Below are positions 1 through 7,955 of a stretch of DNA of 64,000 nucleotides, in pieces. How positions within the stretch are numbered: the stretch's first letter is position 1; each line of letters starts with the position of its first letter. The stretch covers positions 1-64,000 of the forward strand of contig JAKSPT010000009.1 of the NCBI GenBank assembly GCA_024404495.1. Reading direction: 5' to 3'. The notes beneath the pieces are model-generated. The model did no database searches and had not been told where the DNA came from. It saw only the letters and a list, made by a program, of their open reading frames with translations. The translations under genes and the position numbers were made by a program. This DNA is from Lachnospiraceae bacterium. GTDB taxonomy: Bacteria; Bacillota; Clostridia; Oscillospirales; CAG-272.

Positions 1-67
1 TCACTCGCCGCAGGCGAACATCACGCCCGAAGGGCACATCACGTTCCGCGCAGGCAGAACACATCGT
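1..67. repeat. Array of short hairpins separated by CATCAC
   Basis: Three small inverted repeats follow one another: TCGCC-GCA-GGCGA, GCCC-GAA-GGGC and an imperfect GTTC...GAAC. They are separated by the near-constant spacer (A)CATCAC/G. The array runs into the tRNA-Leu terminator hairpin, whose upstream flank ATCG continues the spacer motif. No reading frame is evident. The array probably extends left of the window. Such hairpin strings beside tRNA terminators recur in gut Clostridia from general familiarity, but I know no accepted name or role. Confidence 0.5.
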
Positions 68-69
68 TC

Positions 70-105
70 AAAAAAAGACGATTGCGAAAGCAATCGTCTT
101 TTTTT
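70..105 (-). terminator. Terminator of tRNA-Leu (works in both directions)
   Basis: A 9-bp perfect stem (GACGATTGC / GCAATCGTC, 77-85 with 90-98) has a GAAA loop and is flanked by A7 on one side and T8 on the other. It lies just past the CCA end of the minus-strand tRNA and could also stop a plus-strand gene to the left. Confidence 0.85.
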
Positions 106-106
106 G

Positions 107-190
107 TGGTGCGCGAGACGAGACTTGAACTCGTATGGGGTAACCACACGCCCCTCAAACGTGCGCGTCTGCCAGTTCCGCCACTCGCGC
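107..190 (-). tRNA. tRNA-Leu (anticodon GAG)
   Basis: Read on the minus strand, the acceptor stem GCGCGAG pairs with CTCGCGC and is followed by an encoded CCA. The anticodon stem CACGT/GCGTG closes the 7-base loop TTGAGGG, giving anticodon GAG for CUC (and CUU) codons. A long variable arm (TGGTTACCCCA region) marks it as a class II tRNA, and the T arm carries TTCAAGT. The length is 84 nt with CCA. A consensus promoter lies directly upstream and an intrinsic terminator directly downstream, so it is a single-gene unit. Confidence 0.95.
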
Positions 191-202
191 TTGACGGGTT
201 AT

Positions 203-231
203 ATTATAGCACGGAGGACGGGAAAAGTCAA
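203..231 (-). promoter_or_regulatory. SigA-type promoter of tRNA-Leu
   Basis: On the minus strand, TTGACT (231-226) and TATAAT (208-203) are separated by 17 bp. The -10 ends about 13 bp before the mature tRNA 5' end, so the leader is very short. Confidence 0.8.
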
Positions 232-301
232 GGGGTTTTCAAAACTTTTTTATTTTTTTGCAAAACGCGTGAAAGAAGCGTTTTCCTGCCGTTTTTTGCC
301 G

Positions 302-344
302 AAAAAAAGGGGAAGGAACCGCGCGTTCCGTTCCCCGTTTTTTC
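302..344. terminator. Bidirectional terminator-like hairpin between divergent units
   Basis: The stem GGGGAAGGAAC / GTTCC-G-TTCCCC has one bulged base. A run of A7 lies on one side and T6 on the other. It stands between the outward-facing promoters of tRNA-Leu and the DUF5685 gene, where no annotated transcript needs it. It could insulate the two units or end an unannotated antisense transcript. Confidence 0.5.
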
Positions 345-392
345 CATTTGCAAACTATTTGTGAATCAATCGAAAAGAATGCGTTTTTCCGC

Positions 393-421
393 TTTACACC
401 ATAAAAGGATTATAGTATAAT
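393..421 (+). promoter_or_regulatory. SigA-type promoter of the DUF5685 gene
   Basis: TTTACA (393-398) and TATAAT (416-421) have a 17-bp spacer, about 31 bp upstream of the TTG start. Confidence 0.8.
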
Positions 422-452
422 AGAATGGAATATACAAAAAGGAGGAGAGGAC

Positions 453-1310
453 TTGTTCGGTTACGTGACCCCCGACGTGCCGGAGCTGAAGGTGAAGGAG
501 CACGCGCTCTACCGTGCGGTCTACTGCGGGCTCTGCCGCTCGATGGGAACGAATGTCACCGCCGCCTCCCGCCTTTCTTTGAGCTACGATTTCGTCTTTC
601 TCGCCCTCGTCCGTCTTTCCCTTTCCGGGGAAACCGTGTCCTTCTCCGAGGGGCGCTGTCTTGCCCATCCGTTCAAAAAGCGGCAGTACGCGAAGGAAAC
701 GCCCTCTCTCGCCTACGCGGCGAAGGCGAGCGGGCTTCTGACCTATCACAAGCTCCGGGACGATATCGCCGATAAGCGTTTCCTCCCTTCCCTCCCCTCG
801 CGTCTTCTCCTGCCCGCCGCCGCAAGGATGCGGAAAAAGGCGGCACTTCCCGACCTTGACGCGAAGATATCGGCGTCGCTCGCCTCCCTTTCCGCTTTGG
901 AAAAGGGTGCGTCCGAAGACGCCTCCCCCGACCGCGCGGCGGCGCTCTTCGGCGACCTGCTCGGCGGCATCTTTACCGAAGGGCTGACCGGAAACGAAGA
1001 AAAGATCGCCCGCGAGATCGGCTATCACGTCGGAAAATGGATCTATCTTGCCGACGCCGCCGACGATCTGGAAAAAGACAAAAAAACGGGTGCCTTCAAC
1101 CCGTTCCTCTCCGAAGGGACCGATCCCGAACGGCTTTATAACGCGATGCAGCTCGAGCTGCACGCCGCCTCCCTCGCCGTCGAGCTGATCGCCTTCCCCG
1201 ACCCCTCGGTCGCCTCGATCGTACGCAACGTCATCTACCTCGGAATGCCCCGCAGAGCGGAGCAGGTGCTGAAACGCACCGCAAAGGAAAGGAACCCCGT
1301 AACCGAATGA
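453..1310 (+). CDS. DUF5685 family protein
   Basis: 285 residues. The N-terminus [17 protein letters not shown] followed by [13 protein letters not shown] is the hallmark of the DUF5685 family, whose biochemical role is not established. The protein looks soluble and helical, with no signal peptide. A conserved-looking D-A-A-D-D-L-E-K-D segment near residues 207-215 is acidic enough to bind a metal, but that is only a guess. The start is TTG at 453, chosen because a strong GGAGGAGAGG Shine-Dalgarno lies just before it and the family begins MFGY. Its stop overlaps the next gene's ATG (ATGA), so it is translationally coupled to the J-domain protein, which suggests a shared function. Confidence 0.8.
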   Translation: MFGYVTPDVPELKVKEHALYRAVYCGLCRSMGTNVTAASRLSLSYDFVFLALVRLSLSGETVSFSEGRCLAHPFKKRQYAKETPSLAYAAKASGLLTYHKLRDDIADKRFLPSLPSRLLLPAAARMRKKAALPDLDAKISASLASLSALEKGASEDASPDRAAALFGDLLGGIFTEGLTGNEEKIAREIGYHVGKWIYLADAADDLEKDKKTGAFNPFLSEGTDPERLYNAMQLELHAASLAVELIAFPDPSVASIVRNVIYLGMPRRAEQVLKRTAKERNPVTE

Positions 1311-1939
1311 ACGATCCCTACAAGACCCTCGGTGTGTCCTGCGACGCGACCGACGAAGAAATCAAAAAAGCCTACCGCGATCTCGCGCGAAAATACCATC
1401 CCGACAACTACGCGGACAATCCGCTCGCGGAGCTCTGCGAGGAGAAGATGAAGGAGATCAACGAGGCATACGACGCGATCCGCAAGAGCCGCGCGGAAAG
1501 CGCAGCCGGAGGCTCCTCCGCGGGAGCGAACGGCACGACCGGCAGCGCCTCGTACCGCGGGAGCTCCGGACCGCTCTACACGCAGATCCGTCAGCTCATC
1601 CGTGCCGGGCAGTATTCCCGCGCGGAGGTCATGCTCGACGCGATCTCTGTCTCCGACAGGGGCGCGGAATGGAACTTTCTCAAGGGCTGTGTTCTCACCC
1701 AGCGCGGCTGGTTCTACGACGCGCAGAAATATTACGAGACCGCCTGCTATATGGACCCGAACAATCAGGAATACCGTGCGGTGCTGAACAACGTCCGTTC
1801 CTCTGCCTCCGCCTACGGCAGAGGCTACCGTACCGAGCAGACGGCGGGCGGATGCTCGGGCTGTGATATGTGTTCCGGTCTGCTCTGCGCCGACTGCTGC
1901 TGTGAGTGCATGGGCGCTGACTGCATCCGCTGCTGCTGA
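1307..1939 (+). CDS. J-domain protein with Cys-rich C-terminal tail
   Basis: 210 residues. Residues 4-65 form a J domain with the HPD motif (KYHPDN) that stimulates Hsp70 (DnaK) ATPase. A Gly/Ser/Ala-rich linker follows, then a TPR-like helical stretch (about 95-165). The tail, from about residue 180, contains eleven cysteines in roughly 30 residues ([21 protein letters not shown]). The zinc-finger CXXCXGXG repeats and C-terminal peptide-binding domains of true DnaJ are absent, so this is a specialised type C co-chaperone. The tail may bind metal, or may be lipidated or disulfide-linked; the sequence does not decide. It overlaps the DUF5685 gene by 4 bp. Confidence 0.8.
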   Translation: MNDPYKTLGVSCDATDEEIKKAYRDLARKYHPDNYADNPLAELCEEKMKEINEAYDAIRKSRAESAAGGSSAGANGTTGSASYRGSSGPLYTQIRQLIRAGQYSRAEVMLDAISVSDRGAEWNFLKGCVLTQRGWFYDAQKYYETACYMDPNNQEYRAVLNNVRSSASAYGRGYRTEQTAGGCSGCDMCSGLLCADCCCECMGADCIRCC

Positions 1940-1967
1940 CCCTTTCCCAAAAAGGAGATAATTCGCT

Positions 1968-2513
1968 ATGGCAATCAAAAAAAGGAGCGATTCGGTCAAA
2001 AAGCTGACCCTTTCGGCGATCTTCACGGCGCTCGGCACGATCGTTCTGACCGTCGGCGTCGCGCTCGGACCGACCGACCTCACCGCGGTCGCCTTCGCTT
2101 CCTTCTTCATTTATTTCGCGTATATCGAAATGCGGAGCTGGTATCCGTGGATGATCTGGGCGGCGACCTCGATCCTGACCGCGATCTTAATGCCCGGGGA
2201 CGGCGTCGCGCTCCTCACCTATATCCTCTTCGGCGGCATTTATCCGGTCTTCAAGGCGCTCTTTGAGAAGCTGCACCCGATCCTTTCGTGGATCGTCAAG
2301 CTTTCCTATTTCAATACCGTGCTGTCGCTCATCATCGGCGGTTCGCTCGTAATTTTTCACATTGATCCGGAGGAGATCGGCTTCACGTGGGTCGCTTACC
2401 TGCTCGGCAATCTCGTTTTCGTCCTCTACGATATCGCGATGTCAAAGCTCATCCTGCTCTATCTCGTGAAGCTCCGGGACCGCCTCGGCATCAAAAAGTT
2501 TTTTGAATCGTAA
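1968..2513 (+). CDS. Polytopic membrane protein of unknown function
   Basis: 181 residues with about five hydrophobic segments (near residues 13-32, 37-52, 58-75, 78-92 and 112-132, plus a C-terminal one at 140-165) and basic ends. The N-terminal KKLTLSAIFTALGTI pattern resembles small ECF-transporter substrate-binding (S) subunits, but I see no diagnostic motif. An AAGGAG ribosome-binding site precedes ATG at 1968. It follows the J-domain gene by 28 bp and is probably the last gene of that operon. The next gene has its own promoter only 5 bp after this stop. I do not assign a substrate. Confidence 0.6.
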   Translation: MAIKKRSDSVKKLTLSAIFTALGTIVLTVGVALGPTDLTAVAFASFFIYFAYIEMRSWYPWMIWAATSILTAILMPGDGVALLTYILFGGIYPVFKALFEKLHPILSWIVKLSYFNTVLSLIIGGSLVIFHIDPEEIGFTWVAYLLGNLVFVLYDIAMSKLILLYLVKLRDRLGIKKFFES

Positions 2514-2517
2514 AGCC

Positions 2518-2546
2518 TTGACAAACGGGGAAATAAAGGGTAAAAT
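2518..2546 (+). promoter_or_regulatory. SigA-type promoter of the yicC-rsmB operon
   Basis: TTGACA (2518-2523) and TAAAAT (2541-2546) are 17 bp apart, about 70 bp upstream of yicC. A heptamer repeat array occupies the 5' leader between the promoter and the ribosome-binding site. Confidence 0.8.
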
Positions 2547-2553
2547 AGAAGAT

Positions 2554-2602
2554 GGGTCTTAAGTCTTAAGCCTTAAGTCTTAAGACTCATGGCTTAAGAC
2601 TC
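2554..2602. repeat. Heptamer array R5a (AAGNCTT units) in the yicC leader
   Basis: Seven 7-bp units in register: GGGTCTT, AAGTCTT, AAGCCTT, AAGTCTT, AAGACTC, ATGGCTT, AAGACTC. The consensus AAGNCTT is itself a palindrome. The array ends 3 bp before the AAGGAG ribosome-binding site of yicC. Similar arrays lie at 37381 and 53149. Confidence 0.8.
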
Positions 2603-2617
2603 ATCAAGGAGAATCGT

Positions 2618-3502
2618 ATGGTAAAAAGTATGACCGCCTACGGGCGCGCCGCCGGAGAGGCGGACGGAAGGCACTACCTCGTTGAGATGAAGTCGGTCAA
2701 CAACCGCTTCCTCGACCTCACGGTCAAGCTCCCGCGCTCCTACGGCTATCTGGAAGAAAAGATTAAAAGCGCCGTCACCGCCGGCGGCATCAGCCGCGGC
2801 AAAATGGAGATCTACGTCGGCATCGACGTCACCGAGGGGACCGGAACGGTCGCCCTTGACCCGACCTATGCCGAAAGCTATCTCCGCGCGCTCTGCGAGC
2901 TGCGCGACCGCTTCGGTCTGAAGGACGATATCACGGTGACCTCGGTCGCCGCCAACCGCGACCTCTTCACGGTCACCCATCCCGAGGAGGACGCCGAAAA
3001 GGTCTGGGAAGGGCTGAAGCCGGTCTTCGACGAGGCGCTCGCCGCCTTCCTCGCCGCGCGTCAGACCGAGGGCGACAATCTCCGTATCGATCTCACGGGC
3101 AAGAAGGAAAAGGTCAAGGCGCTCGCCGAAAAGATCCGCGTCCTTTCCGAGACCAATACCGAAGCCTACCGTTCCCGTCTGGAGGGCAGACTCCGTCAGA
3201 CCCTCGGCACGCTCGATATCGTGCTCGACGAAGGCCGCATCCTCACCGAATGCGCCATCTTCGCCGACAAGATCGCGGTGGACGAGGAAATGGTCCGCCT
3301 TGACAGCCATTTCAAGGCGTTTGACGAGGCGCTCGCCTCCGACGAGCCCGCCGGACGCCGCCTCGATTTCCTGCTGCAGGAAATGAACCGCGAGATCAAC
3401 ACCACCGGCTCCAAATCGGGTGACGCCGAGATCGCGAAGCTGGTCGTGGACGCGAAATGCGAGCTGGAAAAGATCCGCGAGCAGATCCAGAACATCGAAT
3501 AA
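2618..3502 (+). CDS. yicC: YicC/YloC family endoribonuclease
   Basis: 294 residues, the normal length for YicC. The N-terminus MVKSMTAYGRA and the segment VEMKSVNNRFLDLTVKLPRS are the typical YicC_N signature. The C-terminal DUF1732 part holds EMNREINTTGSKSGDAEI. YicC proteins are endoribonucleases that affect small-RNA turnover in E. coli; the Bacillus homologue YloC is less well understood. The AAGGAG site lies 6 bp before ATG. It heads an operon with remA, gmk, rpoZ and priA, an order conserved across Bacillota. Confidence 0.93.
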   Translation: MVKSMTAYGRAAGEADGRHYLVEMKSVNNRFLDLTVKLPRSYGYLEEKIKSAVTAGGISRGKMEIYVGIDVTEGTGTVALDPTYAESYLRALCELRDRFGLKDDITVTSVAANRDLFTVTHPEEDAEKVWEGLKPVFDEALAAFLAARQTEGDNLRIDLTGKKEKVKALAEKIRVLSETNTEAYRSRLEGRLRQTLGTLDIVLDEGRILTECAIFADKIAVDEEMVRLDSHFKAFDEALASDEPAGRRLDFLLQEMNREINTTGSKSGDAEIAKLVVDAKCELEKIREQIQNIE

Positions 3503-3560
3503 AGAATAACACCGCAAAAAATACCGGGACTCCGTTCCCGTAAAGAATCGGTAGGTTTTT

Positions 3561-3836
3561 ATGAAATTCATCAATATCGGCTTCGGCAATATGGTGGCAT
3601 CCAACCGTATCATCACGCTGGCAAGCCCCGATTCCGCCCCGATCAAGCGTCTGATCCAGGACGCGAAGGACGAGGGGAGAGCCATCGACGTCACCTGCGG
3701 CAGAAGAACGCGCGCGGTCATCGTGACCGACAGCGACCACATCATCCTTTCCGCCGTACAGACCGAGACGATCTCGAACCGTCTCAACGGCGATACCTCC
3801 GATACCGACGAAGAAGAAGAGGAAGACGGGGAATGA
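3561..3836 (+). CDS. remA: RemA-family DNA-binding regulator (DUF370)
   Basis: 91 residues. The start [31 protein letters not shown] matches the RemA/DUF370 family with R and N residues in the usual places. The C-terminus ends in an acidic tail ([10 protein letters not shown]). In Bacillus subtilis RemA is a transcription activator of biofilm matrix and osmoprotection genes; in most Clostridia its targets are unknown. Its position between yicC and gmk is the standard one. The TGA stop lies in the loop of a GGGGAA-TGA-TTCCCC hairpin (3828-3842). Confidence 0.9.
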   Translation: MKFINIGFGNMVASNRIITLASPDSAPIKRLIQDAKDEGRAIDVTCGRRTRAVIVTDSDHIILSAVQTETISNRLNGDTSDTDEEEEEDGE

Positions 3837-3852
3837 TTCCCCGCTTGTGACT

Positions 3853-4467
3853 ATGAAGGAAAAAGGCTTACTCATCGTTGTTTCCGGCTGCTCCGGCGCC
3901 GGAAAAGGGACGGTTCTTGCCGAGCTTTTCGCAAAAGCGGACCGTCTTTCCTACTCGGTCTCCGCGACCACGCGCCTTCCCCGCCCCGGAGAGATTGACG
4001 GCGTGAACTACCATTTCGTCACGAAGGAAACCTTTGAGGATATGATCGCAAAGGGCGAGATCCTCGAATACACGACCTACGCGGGCAACTACTACGGCAC
4101 GCCGAAAAGCGAGCTGAAAAAGACCGAAAGCGGCGACAGCCTGATCCTTGAGATCGAGCTGGAGGGCGCGACCAACGTCAAGCGCATGGTGCCCGACGCC
4201 GTGACGATCGTCATCGTCCCGCCGAGCCTTGAGGTGCTCGAAAACCGTCTCCGTTCCCGCGGCACGAACACCGAGGAGGACATCGCACGCCGGATGAAGC
4301 AGGCGGCGGTGGAGCTGAGGCATATCACCGACTACGAATATATCGTACTGAACGAAACCGGTCACGCCGACCGCGCCGCCGACGAGATCCTCGCGATCAT
4401 CCGCGCCGAGCAGTCGAAGACCGCACGCAATCCCGACCTCGTCGGGTCCCTCACCGTTAATAACTGA
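3853..4467 (+). CDS. gmk: Guanylate kinase
   Basis: About 204 residues. Catalyses GMP + ATP to GDP + ADP. The P-loop is GCSGAGKGT near residues 12-20. The GMP-binding segment SATTRLPRPGEIDGVNYHF and the Y-GNYYGTP motif are intact. The C-terminus (ARNPDLVGSLTVNN) is slightly longer than usual. ATG at 3853 matches family starts (MKEKGLLIVVSG); an in-frame GTG at 3847 is possible. Neither has a convincing ribosome-binding site. A hairpin carrying the remA stop in its loop lies just upstream, so initiation may be coupled to remA translation. Confidence 0.93.
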   Translation: MKEKGLLIVVSGCSGAGKGTVLAELFAKADRLSYSVSATTRLPRPGEIDGVNYHFVTKETFEDMIAKGEILEYTTYAGNYYGTPKSELKKTESGDSLILEIELEGATNVKRMVPDAVTIVIVPPSLEVLENRLRSRGTNTEEDIARRMKQAAVELRHITDYEYIVLNETGHADRAADEILAIIRAEQSKTARNPDLVGSLTVNN

Positions 4468-4488
4468 AATTCAGACATAAGAAAGGAC

Positions 4489-4508
4489 GTCTCCGGAAAG
4501 CCGGAGAC
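4489..4508 (+). promoter_or_regulatory. Intercistronic hairpin before rpoZ
   Basis: A perfect 8-bp stem, GTCTCCGG-AAAG-CCGGAGAC, lies between gmk and rpoZ without a following T run, so it is not a terminator. It ends one base before the GGGAAAG Shine-Dalgarno of rpoZ. It may stabilise the processed mRNA end or tune omega synthesis. Confidence 0.5.
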
Positions 4509-4519
4509 GGGAAAGAATC

Positions 4520-4813
4520 ATGATCAACCCCACGCTTGAAGAACTCACCGCAGGCGGAAAGTATAACCGCTATATGCTCGTCATCGCGACCTCCAAGTGC
4601 GCCCGCATCGTCACCGACGAATACGTGGAGCAGAGAGAGAACGCCGAGAAGGCGATCCAGAGCAAGGACAACGACAAGTCCCTTGCCTCCTTCATCAAGA
4701 AGGAATACCGTGACGAAAAGGCTGTCCGCACCGCCATCAACCGCCTCTCGAACGGTGAATACCACATCGTCCCCGGCTCCGTTGATTTTTCCGGTGCCAA
4801 GGCTGAGGACTGA
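4520..4813 (+). CDS. rpoZ: RNA polymerase omega subunit
   Basis: 97 residues. The motif GGKYNRYMLVIATSKCARIVTDEY corresponds to the conserved omega core (sYkLVvatakRARql). Further conserved features are KSLASFIKKEY and a C-terminal GEYHIV. Omega helps assemble beta-prime into RNA polymerase. The gene is directly downstream of gmk, as in other Bacillota. A GGGAAAG site precedes ATG at 4520. Confidence 0.92.
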   Translation: MINPTLEELTAGGKYNRYMLVIATSKCARIVTDEYVEQRENAEKAIQSKDNDKSLASFIKKEYRDEKAVRTAINRLSNGEYHIVPGSVDFSGAKAED

Positions 4814-4903
4814 CTGCGCAGCGTACTCTGACGGGACGTGCTTTTTTCGGCGCGCCCCCACGGAAGAGAGGACGGCTTGAAATAACGAGAAAGCGGTACC
4901 GAG

Positions 4904-7381
4904 ATGAATAAAACCGTTGCCCGTATCCGGCTGCTGAACGCCCCCTTCCATATCGACCGTTCGTATGACTACTTTATTCCCGGAGAGCTTCGCGAAGCGG
5001 TGCGATCCGGGAGTTTTGTCGTTGTGCCCTTCGGCGCGTCGAACCGCAGGGAACGCGCCGTCGTCACCGGTCTCGCCGAGGGAAGCACGTTCGGCGAACT
5101 GAAGCCTGTCCTCGCCGTCGTCAACGAGTCCTTCCGCCTCACGCGCGAAATGCTGAAGCTCGCCGACTTTATCCGGGAGCATACCTTCTGCACCTACGGA
5201 GACGCCGTCCGCGCGATGCTGCCGACCGCATCCGGCGCAAACAAGATCGGAGAAACGATCACCCCGGTGCCCGGGGTCTCCCGCCCGGAGGATCTGAACG
5301 AAACCGAGGCGCTCGTGCTCGACGCGGTCTCGGGCAAAAAGAAGCTGACCGAGGACGATCTCCGGGAGCGCTGCGGGGAAAACGTCTCCCGCGCCGTCCG
5401 TTCGCTTGCCGCGCGCGGACTCGTCACGCGGACGCTGACCCTGCGCGAGCCGAAAAGCAAACAGATCGAAACGATCTTCCCGGCGAAAGCCGAGGAAGAG
5501 ATCGCCGCTTACCTTGAAAAGAACGGGAGAAGGAGCAAAAAGCAGGCGCTGCTGCTCCGTTCCCTCTCGGATCTCGGTCCGATGAACTGGGAGACCGTGC
5601 GCGATTCGCTTTCGGTCCCGCGTTCCGCCGTCGAGGATCTGCTCGCCGCCGGGATGATCCGTTCCGAAAAGCGCACCCTCTGGCGCGATCCCTACCGGGA
5701 AAAGGATTTCGTTCCCCTCCCCGACGTCGTTCTTTCCCCGGCGCAGGACGAAGCCCTCCGTGCCATCCTGCCGCTGATCTGCGGCGAGCCGCGTGCGGCG
5801 CTGCTCCACGGCGTGACCGGAAGCGGCAAAACGAGCGTCGTCAAAAAAGTGATCGACGAGGTGCTTTCACGCGGGAAAAGCGTGATCCTCCTCGTGCCCG
5901 AGATCGGGCTCACCCCGCAGACGGTCGATTTCTTCCGGGGCTACTACGCCGGGAAGATCGCCGTCATCCATTCGATGCTCTCGGACGGCGAACGGTTCGA
6001 CGCGTGGCAGCGGATGAAAAGCGGAGAAGCGGCCCTCTGCATCGGCACCCGTTCGGCGGTCTTCGCGCCCTTTGACAATCTCGGCGCGATCATCATCGAC
6101 GAGGAGCAGGAGCACACCTACAAATCCGACCAGACCCCGAAGTATCACGCCCGCGACGTGGCGCGTTTCCGCTGTGCCGAGCAGGGCGCGCTGATGCTTC
6201 TTGCCTCGGCGACCCCCTCTCCCGAAAGCTACGAGAAGGCGATCACCGGGAAATACACCCTCGTTCCCCTCACCGAGCGCTACGGAAACGCCGCGCTCCC
6301 CGAGGCGGTGCTCGTCGATACCCGCGCCGACGCGAAGGAGGGCAATCTCTCCCCAATAGGCTCGGTGCTGAAGGCGGAGCTTGCCGCAAGGCTGGAAAAG
6401 GGCGAGCAGTCGATCCTCTTCCTCAACCGCCGCGGCTACCATAATTTTCTTTCCTGCCCCCTCTGCGGCGAGGCGATCCTCTGCCCGCACTGCTCGGTCT
6501 CGCTCACCTACCACACGCGGAAAAAGCGTTTTGCGGGCGAGGAGACCTCGGCGTTCCTCTTCTGCCATTACTGCGGCTACCGCGCACCGGTCCCGCATGC
6601 CTGCCCTTCCTGCGGCTCGCCCGATCTCCGCCGCGTCGGCTGCGGCACGCAGAAGGTCGAGGAGGAGCTGAAAAACCTCTTCCCCGCCGCACGCGTCCTC
6701 CGTATGGACGCCGACACGACGGCAATGAAATTTTCGGCGGACGCCCTGCTCGACAGCTTCCGCAAGGGCGAAGCGGACATCCTCGTCGGCACGCAGATGG
6801 TCACGAAGGGACACGACTTTCCGAACGTGACGCTGGTCGGCGTCATCTCCGCCGATTCCTCGCTCTATCTCGACGACTTCCGTGCGGGAGAGCGTACCTT
6901 CTCGCTGATCACGCAGGTCATCGGCAGAGCGGGACGCGGCGACAAACCCGGCAAGGCGCTGATCCAGACCTCCAACCCCGACCATCCCCTCCTCCGCCTC
7001 TCCTGCTCGCAGGATTACGGGCGTTTCTTCCGGGAGGAGGAAGCGATGCGCCGCGCGCTCACCTTCCCACCCTTCTGCGATATCGTGGTGCTCACCTTCT
7101 CCTCGGTCTCCGAGCAGGACCTGATGACCGTGTGCGTATCGTTTGACAAGCGGATGAAGGAGCTGCTCTCGGGCGACTTTTCGGACGTGCGACTCCAGAG
7201 CTTCGGTCCGATGGAAGCGCCGGTCTACCGCGTCAGCGAGGTCTGCCGGATGCGTATCCTCGTCAAATGCCGCACAAACCCCCGCACCCGACTGTTCTTC
7301 CGCACCCTGCTTGACGAATTCACGGCAAAGGTCGGAAAAAAGGTGTCCGTCTCGGCAGACGTGAACCCCACGGGAATCTAA
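4904..7381 (+). CDS. priA: Primosomal replication protein N' (PriA helicase)
   Basis: 825 residues. PriA reloads the replicative helicase at stalled forks. It has an N-terminal DNA-binding domain (FHIDRSYDYFIPGEL), a Walker [11 protein letters not shown] at residue 302, and DEEQEHTYKSDQTPKYHARDVA for Walker B. The zinc-binding cysteines are CPLCGEAILCPHC and CHYCGY...CPSCGS, with helicase motifs V/VI (GTQMVTKGHDFPNV, QVIGRAGRGDKPG). Length and domain order are normal; the extra helical region at about 130-270 is somewhat divergent. It stands 90 bp after rpoZ in the same operon and is followed 34 bp later by def. Confidence 0.95.
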   Translation: MNKTVARIRLLNAPFHIDRSYDYFIPGELREAVRSGSFVVVPFGASNRRERAVVTGLAEGSTFGELKPVLAVVNESFRLTREMLKLADFIREHTFCTYGDAVRAMLPTASGANKIGETITPVPGVSRPEDLNETEALVLDAVSGKKKLTEDDLRERCGENVSRAVRSLAARGLVTRTLTLREPKSKQIETIFPAKAEEEIAAYLEKNGRRSKKQALLLRSLSDLGPMNWETVRDSLSVPRSAVEDLLAAGMIRSEKRTLWRDPYREKDFVPLPDVVLSPAQDEALRAILPLICGEPRAALLHGVTGSGKTSVVKKVIDEVLSRGKSVILLVPEIGLTPQTVDFFRGYYAGKIAVIHSMLSDGERFDAWQRMKSGEAALCIGTRSAVFAPFDNLGAIIIDEEQEHTYKSDQTPKYHARDVARFRCAEQGALMLLASATPSPESYEKAITGKYTLVPLTERYGNAALPEAVLVDTRADAKEGNLSPIGSVLKAELAARLEKGEQSILFLNRRGYHNFLSCPLCGEAILCPHCSVSLTYHTRKKRFAGEETSAFLFCHYCGYRAPVPHACPSCGSPDLRRVGCGTQKVEEELKNLFPAARVLRMDADTTAMKFSADALLDSFRKGEADILVGTQMVTKGHDFPNVTLVGVISADSSLYLDDFRAGERTFSLITQVIGRAGRGDKPGKALIQTSNPDHPLLRLSCSQDYGRFFREEEAMRRALTFPPFCDIVVLTFSSVSEQDLMTVCVSFDKRMKELLSGDFSDVRLQSFGPMEAPVYRVSEVCRMRILVKCRTNPRTRLFFRTLLDEFTAKVGKKVSVSADVNPTGI

Positions 7382-7415
7382 CGGAAACCGATCAAACGTA
7401 AGGAGTAATATATCA

Positions 7416-7904
7416 ATGGCAATTCTGAAAATCGTAAAAGAAAAAGACCCCGTTCTTCGTAAAAAGAGCCGTCCGGTGGAGGAGATCACCCCCCGGATCC
7501 TCACCCTGCTCGACGATATGAAGGACACGCTTCACAAGGCGAACGGCTGCGGTCTCGCGGCGGTTCAGGTCGGCGTGCTTCGCCGCATCGTGCTCGTCGA
7601 AACCGAGGAAGGCAAGCTTTTTGAAATGATCAATCCCGAGATCATCGCCTCCGAGGGCGAGCAGGAGGAGCTTGAGGGCTGCCTCTCGATCCCGCAGGTC
7701 TGGGGCATCACCCACCGCCCGAAGACGGTCACCGTCCGCTATACCGACCGCAAGGGCAAGGTATGCGAGGCGACCGGAGACGATCTGACCGCGCGCGCCT
7801 TCTGCCACGAGCTCGATCATCTCGAAGGCACCCTCTTCACCGATCACGCCATCCGCATCCTCACGCAGGAGGAGCTTGACAAGCTCTCGGAGGAGCAGGA
7901 CTGA
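7416..7904 (+). CDS. def: Peptide deformylase
   Basis: 162 residues. Removes the N-formyl group from nascent proteins. All three family motifs are present: GCGLAAVQVG (motif 1, GxGxAAxQ), EGCLS (motif 2, with the metal-binding Cys) and CHELDHLEG (motif 3, HExxH). An AAGGAG site precedes ATG. It is immediately upstream of fmt, so the enzymes that add and remove the formyl group are co-transcribed, the usual arrangement. Confidence 0.95.
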   Translation: MAILKIVKEKDPVLRKKSRPVEEITPRILTLLDDMKDTLHKANGCGLAAVQVGVLRRIVLVETEEGKLFEMINPEIIASEGEQEELEGCLSIPQVWGITHRPKTVTVRYTDRKGKVCEATGDDLTARAFCHELDHLEGTLFTDHAIRILTQEELDKLSEEQD

Positions 7905-7955
7905 AGAGGATCCCGCACCGACGTGCGGCATCCTCATCAAAGAAAGGTGATCCCG

